Assembly: GCF_016862215.1 (NCBI RefSeq)
Contig: NZ_BOMN01000118.1
Span: 1 to 64,000 of the forward strand
Source of the DNA: Winogradskya humida
GTDB lineage: Bacteria; Actinomycetota; Actinomycetes; Mycobacteriales; Micromonosporaceae
DNA length: 64,000 bases
Direction: 5' to 3'
Every line of letters starts with the position of its first letter. The stretch's first letter is position 1. This document shows positions 54,301 to 62,214 of this stretch, one piece after another. The translations under genes and the position numbers were made by a program. The notes below the pieces were generated by a model, which was not told where the DNA came from, searched no databases, and was given only the letters and a program-made list of their open reading frames with translations.

Positions 54301-57300
54301 TACAACGGAGACCCGGCGAGCACCCCGCTAGCCCGCTGGAAGCTGGACGCGACGACCGGCACCACCGCGGCCGACAGCTCCGGCAACGCGCCCGGCACCG
54401 CCAACAACGGCGTCACCTGGTCGACCTCGGCGCCCGCCGGGCACACCGGCAGCGCCGCCTTCAACCGCGATCAGAAGGGCCGGGTCACCTCTGTCGGCGG
54501 CCCAGTGGTCGACACCACCCGCTCGTGGACCGTCTCCGCGTGGGTCTATCTGACCATCAGCGAGGTCCGCAACTTCGCAGCGGTTTCGCAGGACGGCCCG
54601 GTCCGCAGCACCTTCATGCTCGGTTACGCAGGCACCAACAACAAATGGCGGATGCTGAGCAGCCGCTCCTCCACCGCCCAGAACACCGTCGAGTCGCAGG
54701 TCACGGCGGCCACGAACACCTGGACCCAGCTCACCGGCGTCTACGACTCGTCGATTGACAAGATGTCGCTCTACGTCAATGGCGAGTTCCAGACCACCGC
54801 GGGCATCACCGGCATGGCCAGCACCGGCCCGTTCATCATCGGCGGCGGCAAGTGGGACGGCGGGGTCTCGGACTCGTGGCCCGGCCAGGTCGCCGACGTC
54901 CAGGCATATCAGGGCGTCCTTACTGCTGACCAGATCAAGAAGGTGTACGCGGGGACCGCGCCGGCCGCCGGAGCCACGGTGTCCCGGTCGTCCGCGGTCA
55001 CCGATGAGGGCGGCCTCGCGACCCGCAGCATCGACCCGCTCGGCAACGCCACCGACGTCACGTACGACGAGGCCGAGCGGCCCGTAGTGACGGTGGCCGC
55101 GCCGGTCGTCGCCGACACCGAGGCGGGCACGGTTACCGCCCGGCCGGTTACCTACACCGGTTACGACACGTTCGGCGATGAGACCGAGAGCGTCGACGCC
55201 AACGGCAACCGCACCACGACCGTGTTCGACCGGGCCGGGCGTGCCTACGAGACCCACGACCCGACCTACACGACACCGGCCGGCACCACGATCAGCCCGG
55301 TCTCGAAGGTCGAGTACGACACGCTCGGGCAGGCCGTCTCCAGCACCGACGAGCTCGGCAACGTCACCCGCAACACGTTCGACCAGCTGGGCCGGACCAC
55401 CCGGAGCGTCGCGCCGAACGGCGGCATCACCCGGGTCTCGTACGACCTGGCCGGGCAGCCGCTCACGGTGACCGACCCGACCGGCGCGGTCTCCGCCACG
55501 ACCTACGACTTCCTGGGCCGTCAGAAGACCACCACCCAGGCCGTACGCCAGACCGGCGGTGCCTATGAGACGAAGTACAACTACGACACCGCCGGGCGGT
55601 TGGAGTCGACAACCACCCCCGCAGGCGCCACGGAGCACTACACCTACAACGCCGTCGGCCAGCCGGTCACCTCGGTCGATCCCGCCGGGCAGACCACCAC
55701 GACGGCCTACGACGGGCAGGGCCTGCCGGTCAAGGTGACCCAGCCGGACGGTACCTACCAGACGACGTCGTACGACATGCTGTCCCGGCCCACGGCGGCT
55801 GCGTCCTACGGCGCAGGTAGCACCACGCCCGGCACCACCTCCGCCCAGTCCTACGACGCCGCCGGCAAAGTTCTGACCAGCACGGACGGGCGCGGCACGA
55901 CCACCTCGTACACGTACGACCCGACCGGTCTCGTGCTTACCGAGAAGCAGCCGATCAGCGCGACCGCATCGATCACCACATCGTTCGGTTACGACCTGGT
56001 GGGCAACCGGACCCGCTTCACCGACGGGCGTGGCAACGCGTTCCGGACCACCTACAACGCCTGGAACCTGTCCGAGTCCACGATCGAACCGGCCACCACC
56101 CGGACCCCGTCCGCTGTTAACCGCACCTGGACGATCACGTACGACGCGGCAGGTCAGGCGGTCTCACAGCGGGCGCCGGGCGGTGTCGTCCAGACCTACT
56201 CGTATGACAGTGCGGGCAGTCTGAAGTCCCAGAGTGGCACCGGTGCCGAGGCGGACACCGGCACCCGGACGTTCGACTACGACCTCGCCGGCCGGGTCAC
56301 TTCCTTCGCCACCCCGACCGGCAGCAACACGGTGGGCTACGACGACCGTGGCCTGCCGTTGTCGATCACCGGAGCGTCCGGCAACTCGTCGTTCACGTAC
56401 ACCGCCGACGGTCTCATGGCCTCACGGACCGACGCCGCCGGCACCACCGCGTACACATACGACGGTGCCGACCGGCTCGCCACCCTGAGCAACTCCGCCG
56501 CCGGCGCCGACCTGCGCTACACCTACGACACCACCTCCGCGGTCAAAAAGATCACCTACGGGGGTACGGGCAACGTCCGCACCTTCGACTACGACGATCT
56601 GCACCGCGTGAACAGCGACTCCCTGGCAACCGCCGCCGGCGCCGCAGTCGCGAAGATCTCGTACGGCTGGGACGCCAACGGCAACGAGACCTCAAAGACC
56701 ACCACGTCATTCGGCGCCGGCACAACGGCGAACAAATACACGTACGACCTCGCCGACAGGCTGACCTCCTGGGACAACGGGAACACGACGGTCGGCTACA
56801 CGTACGACGCCTCCGGCAACCGGACCGGCAACGGTTCGACGACCTACACGTACGACGAACAGAACCGGCTGTTCAGTGACTCCACCGGGGCTGGCTACTC
56901 CTACTCCCCACGCGGCACGCTCACGTCGGTCGCCGGCAACGGCACCACCACGTCGTACACATCGGATGCTTTCGACCAGACCACCGGGCAGGGACTCTCG
57001 TACGACGCGCTCGGCCGGGCGGTGCGAGCCGGGTTCTCGTACACGGGAACCGGCAACGACCTGGCCGGCGACGGAACCGCGACCTACGCCCGTGACCCCT
57101 CTGCCTCCGTGATCAGCGCCGGCGGCCGGCTGACCTGGACCGATCTGCACGACGACGTGGTCGGCCAGTTCACACCGACCGGCACCACGCTGACCGGTTC
57201 CCGCACCTACGATCCGCTCGGCAAGGTCGTCACCGAGACCGGGATGCTCGGCAACCTCGGCTACCAATCGGAGTACACCGAGCCGTCAACCGGCCGGGTC

Positions 57301-59181
57301 AACATGGCCGCCCGCTGGTACAACCCCGGCACCGGCCAGTTCGACAATCGCGACACCGCCGCCAACAGCCCGGTCCCCGACAGCATCAACGCCAACCGTT
57401 ATCAGTACGGCGACGCGAACCCGCTTACGGTCACCGACCCGACGGGCCACTGGGGCTTCAGGTCCATCACGAGTTTTGTGTCCCGGGCGGCCAGCACGGT
57501 CACTTCGTATGCCTCGCAGGCCGCTTCGGTGGCACGCAGTTATTCGTCGTCCGTTTATCACGCGACGGTTTCGCTGGCGTACTCGGCGACGGCGTACACG
57601 TTGCATCAGGTTTCGAAGGCTGCGAAGAAGGTCGGTTTCAAGAGGCTCGCCAAGCGTGCGGACGCGGGTCGTAAGCGGTACGCGAAGAAGGCACGGATCC
57701 ATCGGCACAAGGCGCATAGGTCGTATGAAAGAGCCCAGCGTAAGGGTCATGCGCTGAAACAGCGGGCGGCGCGTGCGGCGAACAAGGTCGCGAAGAAGGT
57801 CAATGACGCGACGAAGAGGTCTGTGAAGTGGGTGAAGGCCCACAAGAAGCAGATCATCGCGGTGGTCGCGGTCGTCGCGGTGGTTGCTGCCACGGTCGCA
57901 TTGGGTCCGGTCGGTGGGATCGTGGCCGGGATTGCGATCAACGTGGCGAAGGATGCGTTGCTGGGTGAGATCCACAGCATCGGTGATCTGGCGTCGTCGG
58001 CGGCTATGGGTGCGGTGACCGGGATTATCGGGGCGGCGACTGGTGGTCTGGGTGGTGCGGTTGGTTGCCGGATCGCGGGGATGGCGGCGACGAAGCTGGG
58101 TGCTGGTTTCGCGGGCAAGGTCGCTGCGGGTGCCATTGATGGTGGTGTGACCGGTGGTGTGTCGGACGCGGCGGAGCAGTTGGTGCGGACCGGTCGGATC
58201 GATGTGCGTCAGACGGCGCAGGCCGCTGCGGTGGGTGCGTTCACCGGTGGGTTGACGCGTGGCCTGATGAAGAAGTCCGCGTGTCACAGTTTTGATCCGA
58301 CGACGCGGATCTTCATGGCTGACGGCACGGTGAAGCAGATCGGTGACGTCTCGCTGGGTGACGAGGTCTTGTCCACCGATCCTGAGTCCGGGGACACGGA
58401 GGGTAAGAAGGTCAGTGTCCTGCACCATCACCTGGACACCGACCTGGCCAAGGTCACCGTCTCGGATACCAAGACCGGTAAGAGAGCGGTCCTGGACACC
58501 ACGGCGAATCATCCGTTCTGGAGTGAGGACCGCCAGGCGTGGGTGGAGGCCAAAGACCTGAAGCCGGGCGAACGCCTCCGTAGTGCGGATGGTGAGAGTA
58601 GCCAGCGGGTCGCGTCGGTCAAGCTCTGGAACGGCCTGAAGTGGATGGACGACCTCACCGTCAACGACATCCACACCTACTACGTACTCGCCGGCAACAC
58701 GCCGGTACTCGTACACAACAATAGTGGTGAGCCCTGTAAACCTCCGGTTGGGTCCCGTGACAGCCTGGATGGCGCTGGCAAGCAGAGCTACGACACTTTG
58801 AAGGCTGCCGTAGGAAGGGCGCGCGGAGACCACGATTCCATCCGGGATAACCTGGGTCCGAACCAGGTTGGCCGTACCGATGTGCCGTTCTTCGTTCAGC
58901 GGATGTGGGCGGGTACGGCTTTGGAGAAGGCTGTGGCAGCAGACCCCAAGGTCGTCGCGGATGGCAACATTGTCCACGTCGGTGCATCCCTACCCGGTCG
59001 GGCAGAACCAGACTTCGTGATCGGCGGCAGTCATAATATTGATGTGACGGGTGCAAGTAGGACATCGATTTCCGAACATATGGGCCGTGACTACTATAAA
59101 CACAACGACCAGCTATTGACTTATCCCACGCTGGCCGGAGCTGATATAGCCAAAATTTTTGGGAAAGTTGGCCGAGGGTGA
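48304..59181 (+). CDS. Giant secreted RHS/YD-repeat polymorphic toxin with HINT and nuclease-like tip
   Basis: A 3625-residue exported protein. Order: a signal peptide (about 1-30); a Pro/Ala/Ser repeat stretch (about 180-235); an RHS start module (NPGAGFDPNNGNYTTDATDA); three LamG-like domains (from nt 50815, 51735 and 54330), the second split by a ricin-type lectin (52108-52470, three CL/VxxxxG..QxW units); long blocks of YD repeats; and an RHS core end (YNPGTGQFDNRDTAANSPVP). Next come a basic then hydrophobic stretch (IIAVVAVVAVVAATVALGPV) and a pretoxin HINT domain with Cys3327 in ACHSFD, ending PVLVHNN. The last 150 residues are a new tip with E3568-P-D3570-F and NID3580VT, resembling PD-(D/E)XK nucleases. 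It is predicted to be a contact or secreted toxin released by HINT cleavage. Confidence 0.92.
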   Translation: MSFWRRCAVFTVVVFGLSVAVPPQAVPEGGSFPLSWLADAFRLPAALASVTGLPVQERRDPGKGGYVPTSETRANGGVGSPQSIVEGGLDGYRPFEPEKVTTTTGPQARGFVEETSKRQAGKSAAEMDQYLNADGSTTRIFSADPVNYRTADGKWQPIDPTLIRVGDRWRTRANSLSVTIGAPTEASPAPEANSATASPTPETSPAPSASPASEVNPASKASPAAEASPTPMASVAAGSDAAPEKRAEPLAAITVAEGIEAGWSLDGAAAVTPAITGATAAYPEILPGTDLELHTTATGFDQTLILKSPQAKAAGEWLLPLNLTGLTPHTAATGDVELRDDDDAVRATIMPGSTPVKVETIDGGRSLRMTADSAWLNDPARVFPLRLGVTVTTDADAVTKNTALTVPIDTTRPAGTHVTEARVEVAGCETDQPVTVTGADGRQPLGTATTCKADATVPLDEAAVDSALAKAKTKTADLELTVSAAAEANVVVTLAANKVPQIDTRYPALNAVVETLTPQLVTRAHDPDNSPAKGLTYAYTVYDTTATAVATSGTVTTSGWQVPAGKLAWNTSYYYTVKVGDTVGTTAESAVSAFATTVPQPRLTSDLAQNPGAGFDPNNGNYTTDATDAEVAGVGPALEISRSYNSLDTRRTGAFGQGWASILDTAVTERKDAAGAVKTVEVTYPNGSEVAFGRNADGTFTPPSGRFAVFTAQTSGTTVTGYTLTDKDATKYVFGRSIVTGRFGVTSIADANGRALTFAYDAGTGLISTMTNTSGRKLTLTWATTAAPTSGASHVASVVTDAPVAGGTGYTWTYTYGTYDRLTSVCPPGTSTACTVYEWANWHNQQANAVLDLNPYSFWRLNETEGTSAASSVLTNAGVDNGIYKNVTLGGAASLADSTSPTTGFNGTTSSVQLPGKLVNDGSYQSLSMWFKTSTAGGVLFSYSGGSISAGTTTGNYVPALYVDKNGFLRGEFWQGAVAPMKSKKTVTDGSWHHVVLSGAGNTQTMYVDGLPAADLAGTIGLFQTTGSAYEYVGAGFVGGSWPDHVDTGKAPAPARYFTGSIADVGFFTKTLSSSDVTGIYQVATNSSSAIRSVTSPAGKVTSQIAISTVSGQVSSVTDENGGVWTMGQPSIAGSSEVYVASVLGAKPLNYWRLGETEADTADAVNEVAGSTATYSSVQLGAAGPFPDSTAATFNGSTSAVALPGTVAAAGASSVGVWFNTTAAGKVVLGSQAGVLGTTTAPGLPTLWISADGRLRGLSPSTTPTGPLRSGIAGKCVNVTDGATANGTKVGIYTCNGAAAQNWTWYADGTVRALGKCLDAKSSGTVNGTLVQLYDCNNSVAQVWEPTTGGGLKNTNAGKCLDDPDSTTVNDTQLRIWTCNSTAAQQWPVSLASSAAVNDGKWHQAVLTSTGLAQVLYVDGVKAASSTGSVALDPGAQPYAYLGVGLTGTGWSGLTANTTSYYTGKLAEAAFFATTVTADQVAAQFAASKLTVPVAVTTVDTSVQTITMPVKTVAVTDPGGKTVSYAYDLVNNRQIAETDALGNTTRYGYDSGGFDSLVYDPNGVRTQNVQDKRGNTIQALTCQDQSANLCSSTYYGYYLNAADPVDPRNDLMVSSRDGRSADRADNTYRTIYDYDTKGNPVTTTDPLKRITATAYTDGTTIAAADGGFAPAGLPYQITNAANSVQAITYNANGDIAKTVSPAGEVTAYTYDRLGRKLSETVTTSTFPSGRTSTFTYDALGRVLTESDPPVTNRVTGAVHTLVATNVYDADGRMMSQSIADTTGGDVARTETVKYNDRGQRLTATDATGKSTSFTYDAYGQVVTETDSDGGVTAYVVDPEGHVLSETMKGWTGDPDAPQDPKDLITETNMYDPDGRLASTTDAMGRTTSYTYTDNDLTATVTVTDGTSSFVQERNTYDNDGNLETQITGNGATKTAFKYDEAGRQTITTLDPDGLNRVSTNEYAKDDNIWRTTQRVGTGEVLSATDHQYDTEGRMTAETSYNGDPASTPLARWKLDATTGTTAADSSGNAPGTANNGVTWSTSAPAGHTGSAAFNRDQKGRVTSVGGPVVDTTRSWTVSAWVYLTISEVRNFAAVSQDGPVRSTFMLGYAGTNNKWRMLSSRSSTAQNTVESQVTAATNTWTQLTGVYDSSIDKMSLYVNGEFQTTAGITGMASTGPFIIGGGKWDGGVSDSWPGQVADVQAYQGVLTADQIKKVYAGTAPAAGATVSRSSAVTDEGGLATRSIDPLGNATDVTYDEAERPVVTVAAPVVADTEAGTVTARPVTYTGYDTFGDETESVDANGNRTTTVFDRAGRAYETHDPTYTTPAGTTISPVSKVEYDTLGQAVSSTDELGNVTRNTFDQLGRTTRSVAPNGGITRVSYDLAGQPLTVTDPTGAVSATTYDFLGRQKTTTQAVRQTGGAYETKYNYDTAGRLESTTTPAGATEHYTYNAVGQPVTSVDPAGQTTTTAYDGQGLPVKVTQPDGTYQTTSYDMLSRPTAAASYGAGSTTPGTTSAQSYDAAGKVLTSTDGRGTTTSYTYDPTGLVLTEKQPISATASITTSFGYDLVGNRTRFTDGRGNAFRTTYNAWNLSESTIEPATTRTPSAVNRTWTITYDAAGQAVSQRAPGGVVQTYSYDSAGSLKSQSGTGAEADTGTRTFDYDLAGRVTSFATPTGSNTVGYDDRGLPLSITGASGNSSFTYTADGLMASRTDAAGTTAYTYDGADRLATLSNSAAGADLRYTYDTTSAVKKITYGGTGNVRTFDYDDLHRVNSDSLATAAGAAVAKISYGWDANGNETSKTTTSFGAGTTANKYTYDLADRLTSWDNGNTTVGYTYDASGNRTGNGSTTYTYDEQNRLFSDSTGAGYSYSPRGTLTSVAGNGTTTSYTSDAFDQTTGQGLSYDALGRAVRAGFSYTGTGNDLAGDGTATYARDPSASVISAGGRLTWTDLHDDVVGQFTPTGTTLTGSRTYDPLGKVVTETGMLGNLGYQSEYTEPSTGRVNMAARWYNPGTGQFDNRDTAANSPVPDSINANRYQYGDANPLTVTDPTGHWGFRSITSFVSRAASTVTSYASQAASVARSYSSSVYHATVSLAYSATAYTLHQVSKAAKKVGFKRLAKRADAGRKRYAKKARIHRHKAHRSYERAQRKGHALKQRAARAANKVAKKVNDATKRSVKWVKAHKKQIIAVVAVVAVVAATVALGPVGGIVAGIAINVAKDALLGEIHSIGDLASSAAMGAVTGIIGAATGGLGGAVGCRIAGMAATKLGAGFAGKVAAGAIDGGVTGGVSDAAEQLVRTGRIDVRQTAQAAAVGAFTGGLTRGLMKKSACHSFDPTTRIFMADGTVKQIGDVSLGDEVLSTDPESGDTEGKKVSVLHHHLDTDLAKVTVSDTKTGKRAVLDTTANHPFWSEDRQAWVEAKDLKPGERLRSADGESSQRVASVKLWNGLKWMDDLTVNDIHTYYVLAGNTPVLVHNNSGEPCKPPVGSRDSLDGAGKQSYDTLKAAVGRARGDHDSIRDNLGPNQVGRTDVPFFVQRMWAGTALEKAVAADPKVVADGNIVHVGASLPGRAEPDFVIGGSHNIDVTGASRTSISEHMGRDYYKHNDQLLTYPTLAGADIAKIFGKVGRG
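58305..58721 (+). repeat. HINT-coding direct repeat, copy A
   Basis: 417 bp that align without gaps to 61798-62214 at a constant offset of 3493 bases. By hand count there are about 44 mismatches (about 89% identity), many of them silent. It encodes all of the HINT domain after RIFMADG, up to the HNN at its end. The toxin sequences that follow the two copies are unrelated. Confidence 0.92.
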
Positions 59182-59849
59182 ATAGCTTAGAGAAATTGTC
59201 ATTCGAGCGTCTTCGCCAATATGGCAGTGGGCGAATCTTCAGTGAACTTGATTTGAGAGACGTCAAGTTCACCAGTTGCACTCTAGCTCAGCATGACGAC
59301 CCCGCGTTTGGGCTCGTAGTGCGGAATTCCATGCTTCGCAATTGTTCTTTCAGTGCGTGTGTTATGGCGGGAGTTAAACTCGATAATGTCATTATCGACA
59401 GAGCGAAGTTTTCCAGGAGTTCGATCTCTGGGTGTGTTTTCAGGAATGTGACGCTGCGTGGGAGAATTGGCCAGCTTATTCTCGGTGGCCCGGCCAGATC
59501 TCTTCCCTCCGAAATGTTTGAGGCTTTTTCTCAAGCGCTTCTAGAATTTTATCGGGATGTCGACTGGGCGCTGGATATCAGTGACGCTACATTCGCAGAC
59601 GCCACTATCCGTGCGGTCCCAGGGGAATTGATTCGTAGGGATGTCGGCAGGCATTTCCTCATACGTCGCGAGAACAGGGATGCAGTCCTGTCTATGCCGG
59701 ATGCTCCGGGTCTCGCGAAGGCGTATTTCAGAGATTTTGATCTAACTCCATTCGATACTATGATTGCCGTTGCTGCGCAGGGTTCGAAAAATTTCGAAAA
59801 GCAGTTGGCTGATTTGCAATGGCTTCGTGAGCGGGACCTTGCTGAATGA
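59178..59849 (+). CDS. Candidate immunity protein with pentapeptide-like repeats
   Basis: A 223-residue cytoplasmic protein. GTG 59178 overlaps the toxin stop (GTGA), the coupling expected of a toxin-immunity pair. Residues about 20-95 show degenerate pentapeptide-type repeats (LDLRDVKFTSC, MLRNCSFSACVMAGVKLDNV, AKFSRSSISGCVFRNVTLRG), which would form a right-handed beta helix. The rest is mixed, ending LADLQWLRERDLAE. Base composition is clearly more AT-rich than the neighbours, a sign of transfer. By position it should neutralise the nuclease-like tip of the RHS protein. A transposase gene starts within 45 bases of its stop. Confidence 0.72.
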   Translation: MNSLEKLSFERLRQYGSGRIFSELDLRDVKFTSCTLAQHDDPAFGLVVRNSMLRNCSFSACVMAGVKLDNVIIDRAKFSRSSISGCVFRNVTLRGRIGQLILGGPARSLPSEMFEAFSQALLEFYRDVDWALDISDATFADATIRAVPGELIRRDVGRHFLIRRENRDAVLSMPDAPGLAKAYFRDFDLTPFDTMIAVAAQGSKNFEKQLADLQWLRERDLAE

Positions 59850-59893
59850 GGCTTTCCGAGTAACAGCCGTCTGACGTTTGGTGACGAATTTTC

Positions 59894-60715
59894 TCAGGTA
59901 GTCCGGCCGTGCTCGATGTGCAGGATGACCAGGGCTGCTGTAGTGATCCGGCCGATACTCCAGAGGCTGAGGCTGGTGTTGCGTAGCGCTTTGAAGGTGG
60001 TCTTGAGCAGGGAGTTCCCGCGTTCGCCGATAGCGCGTACGGCGTTGTGGGCCCGGTTGCACTGTTGCTGCACCGCGGTGCAGGACCGGTTCTTCGGTAT
60101 CTTGAACGCGACGGTGATCGTAATCGGTTCAACTTCGTAGCCCAGGTCACCGGGCACGCGCAGACCGTCGCCGGTCCAGGTGGTCAGCGCCGGCAGGATG
60201 CTGTGGTGGCGCAGGGCGGTGGTGTCGTGTTCGCGGCCCGGGCGCACGGGTAAAGTCCAGAGCGGCCAGCCGTCCGGGGCGGTGATGACCTGCACGTTCC
60301 CACCATGATTGTCGTGTTTTCCCGACCACCACAGATCCACCCCGGGCGTCGGTCCCGGGGTGCGGCACCGGTCGGTCTCGATCAGCGTGCCATCGATATT
60401 GACGTACGCGTAGCCGGCGATCTTCGCCGCGAGCAGTGCCGAGTCCAGCCCGGGAGCCTGGGCGGCGATCACTCGCAGGCCCTCGTGCAGATACGCGTAC
60501 CCGGTCGAGCGACTCACCGCGTTGTCCGCGGCCAACTGCGTGATCCGGGTGCCGTCGAGTAACCAGCGCAGCACCAGGACCGCTTGTCGATAACAGCCCA
60601 GTTTACGGGTTCCCGCCCCGGTCCCGAGGCGTCGGCGTTCGGCGTGCAGCAACGCGGACACGAACAACACGGTGTGCTCGGATACTGGCAGGACGGCGGT
60701 GTATGGGACACTCAT
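59894..60715 (-). CDS. IS5-family-like transposase (HARBI1/DDE_Tnp_4 type)
   Basis: A 273-residue transposase with an intact frame. An N-terminal HTH (LDGTRITQLAADNAVSRSTG) is followed by a DDE_Tnp_4 domain with D in VNIDGTLIETDRC, D in RVPGDLGYE and E in VRAIGERGNSLLK. Length and layout match short IS5-group transposases of actinobacteria. The gene lies right behind the candidate immunity gene. The IS ends could not be defined, so mobility is uncertain. Confidence 0.88.
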   Translation of the reverse strand: MSVPYTAVLPVSEHTVLFVSALLHAERRRLGTGAGTRKLGCYRQAVLVLRWLLDGTRITQLAADNAVSRSTGYAYLHEGLRVIAAQAPGLDSALLAAKIAGYAYVNIDGTLIETDRCRTPGPTPGVDLWWSGKHDNHGGNVQVITAPDGWPLWTLPVRPGREHDTTALRHHSILPALTTWTGDGLRVPGDLGYEVEPITITVAFKIPKNRSCTAVQQQCNRAHNAVRAIGERGNSLLKTTFKALRNTSLSLWSIGRITTAALVILHIEHGRTT

Positions 60716-60800
60716 GACGCAATGCCGTCAAGTTAAGGCATCGATGCTGGTCAGCGTGGTGAGCTGACGGGGTGGTGATAGGTCAGTACTGTGACCGACC

Positions 60801-61797
60801 GTGACGTCGTCTGTAGTGGAATCGCGGCCGCAGGGCCGGTTGACTGATCACATTGGGCTCGGGGTGGTGTCGGCCCGGTTCAGTCGGGACCTGATCGAGG
60901 AGGTCCTGAACCAAACGGACCGGCGGGAGAAACGGTCACGGCGCCTGCCCGCACACGTGATGATCCGCTACGTCATCGCGATGGGCCTGTTCGCTGCCGA
61001 GTCATATGACGAGGTGATGCGCCGGCTCGTCGGTAACCTGCGCAAACTCGGGTCCTGGGATGATGGCTGGCAGGTCCCGACCGCATCCGCGATCACCCAG
61101 GCCCGTCAGCGGCTCGGCCCGCAGCCCGTCGCCGAACTGTTCGACCGCGCGTGTGTGCTCCTGTCCGGTCCGGGCACCAAGGGTGCCTGGCTGGCCCGGC
61201 GCCGGCTGATGGCGATCGACGCGACCAGCTTCGACGTCGCCGACGCAGAAGCCAACGTGGAGCGTTTCGATCGCCTCGGGTCCGGGCCGAAGCGTCGGCG
61301 TATCCGAAACTGCACGTCGCAGCCCTCGCTGAGTGCGGCAGCCACGCGATCGTCGCCGCGGTCCTGGGCTCGTGCCGGACCGGGGAACGCACTCTGGTCA
61401 AGGACCTGAGCGCCGGGTCGAAGCGGGCATGCTCGTGCTCGCTGACGCGGGTCTGTTCTCCTTCGAGCTGTTCAACGCCTTCGCGGCCACCGGCGCCGAT
61501 CTGGCCTGGCGGGTCGGGGCGAGCGTCTCTCTGGGCAACGTCCGCTGGCTGGCCGACGGCTCTTACCAAGCGCTGATCTTCAAACCTGGCCTGTCCGCGC
61601 AACGCCAGACCCGCCTCGTTGAGCAGGCCCGCGCCGGCCACGACATCCCCGCTGATCTCGCCCGGCTCGTGCGGGTGGTCGAGTACACCGTCCCGGACCG
61701 CAACCCCGACGGTGAACTCATCGTGGTGGTCACCACCCTCACCGACCCGTTCGAGGTGCCTGCCCTCGATCTGGCAGCCGCGTATCAGCAGCGCTGG
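60801..61797 (+). pseudogene. Truncated, frameshifted IS4-family transposase
   Basis: The 5' part reads well: TDHIGLGVVSARFSRDLIEE, VPTASAITQARQRLGPQPVA, and the first catalytic Asp in MAIDATSFDVADAEA. Frame changes near 61288 and 61420 move the reading to AYPKLHVAALAECGSHAIVA and then MLVLADAGLFSFELFN (second Asp). The sequence stops at AYQQRW, where the catalytic Glu should follow, because the HINT copy B starts there. It is non-functional. Confidence 0.9.
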
Positions 61798-62214
61798 GCG
61801 GATCTTCATGGCCGACGGCACCGTGAAACAGATCGGTGACGTCTCACTCGGTGACGAGGTCCGCTCGACTGACCCGGAGTCCGGGGACACGGAGGGCAAG
61901 AAGGTCGGTGTCCTGCACCATCATCTGGACACCGACCTGGCCAAGGTCACCGTTTCGAATACCAAGACCGGCACAACCACCGTCCTGGACACCACGGCCA
62001 ATCACCCGTTCTGGAGTGCGGACCGCCAGCAGTGGGTGGAGGCCAAGGACCTGAAGCCGGGCGAACGCCTCCGTAGTGCGGATGGTGAGCGCAGCCAGCA
62101 GGTCGCCTCGGTCAAACTCTGGACCGGCCTGAAGTGGATGGACGACCTCACGGTCAACGACATCCACACCTACTACGTACTCGCCGGCGCGGTGCCGGTA
62201 CTGGTCCACAACAA
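61798..62214 (+). repeat. HINT-coding direct repeat, copy B
   Basis: Partner of the repeat at 58305-58721, gapless over 417 bp. It lacks the first part of the HINT domain, including the catalytic Cys of ACHSFDPTT. Its left boundary is the break point of the IS4-like transposase. Confidence 0.92.

Larger units (their letters stand above)
59850..61797. mobile_element. Cluster of two insertion-sequence remnants
   Basis: An IS5-like transposase gene (minus strand) and a broken IS4-like transposase gene (plus strand) lie back to back between two toxin-immunity cassettes. I found no convincing terminal inverted repeats for either. The IS4-like unit has lost its 3' end exactly at the start of the second HINT copy. 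The outer limits given are those of the neighbouring cassettes, not measured ends. Confidence 0.55.

Noticed and set aside
57286..58977. 563-codon minus-strand frame opposite the end of the RHS gene
   Set aside because: It is antisense to the HINT and toxin domains and is an Arg/Thr-rich shadow.
59850..60800. Terminal inverted repeats for the IS5-like element
   Set aside because: The sequences flanking the transposase (around 59852 and 60720-60790) gave no convincing inverted match by eye.
58305..62214. CRISPR-like or phage-like explanation for the repeated sequence
   Set aside because: There are only two long protein-coding copies in frame with HINT domains; there is no array, spacers or phage genes.
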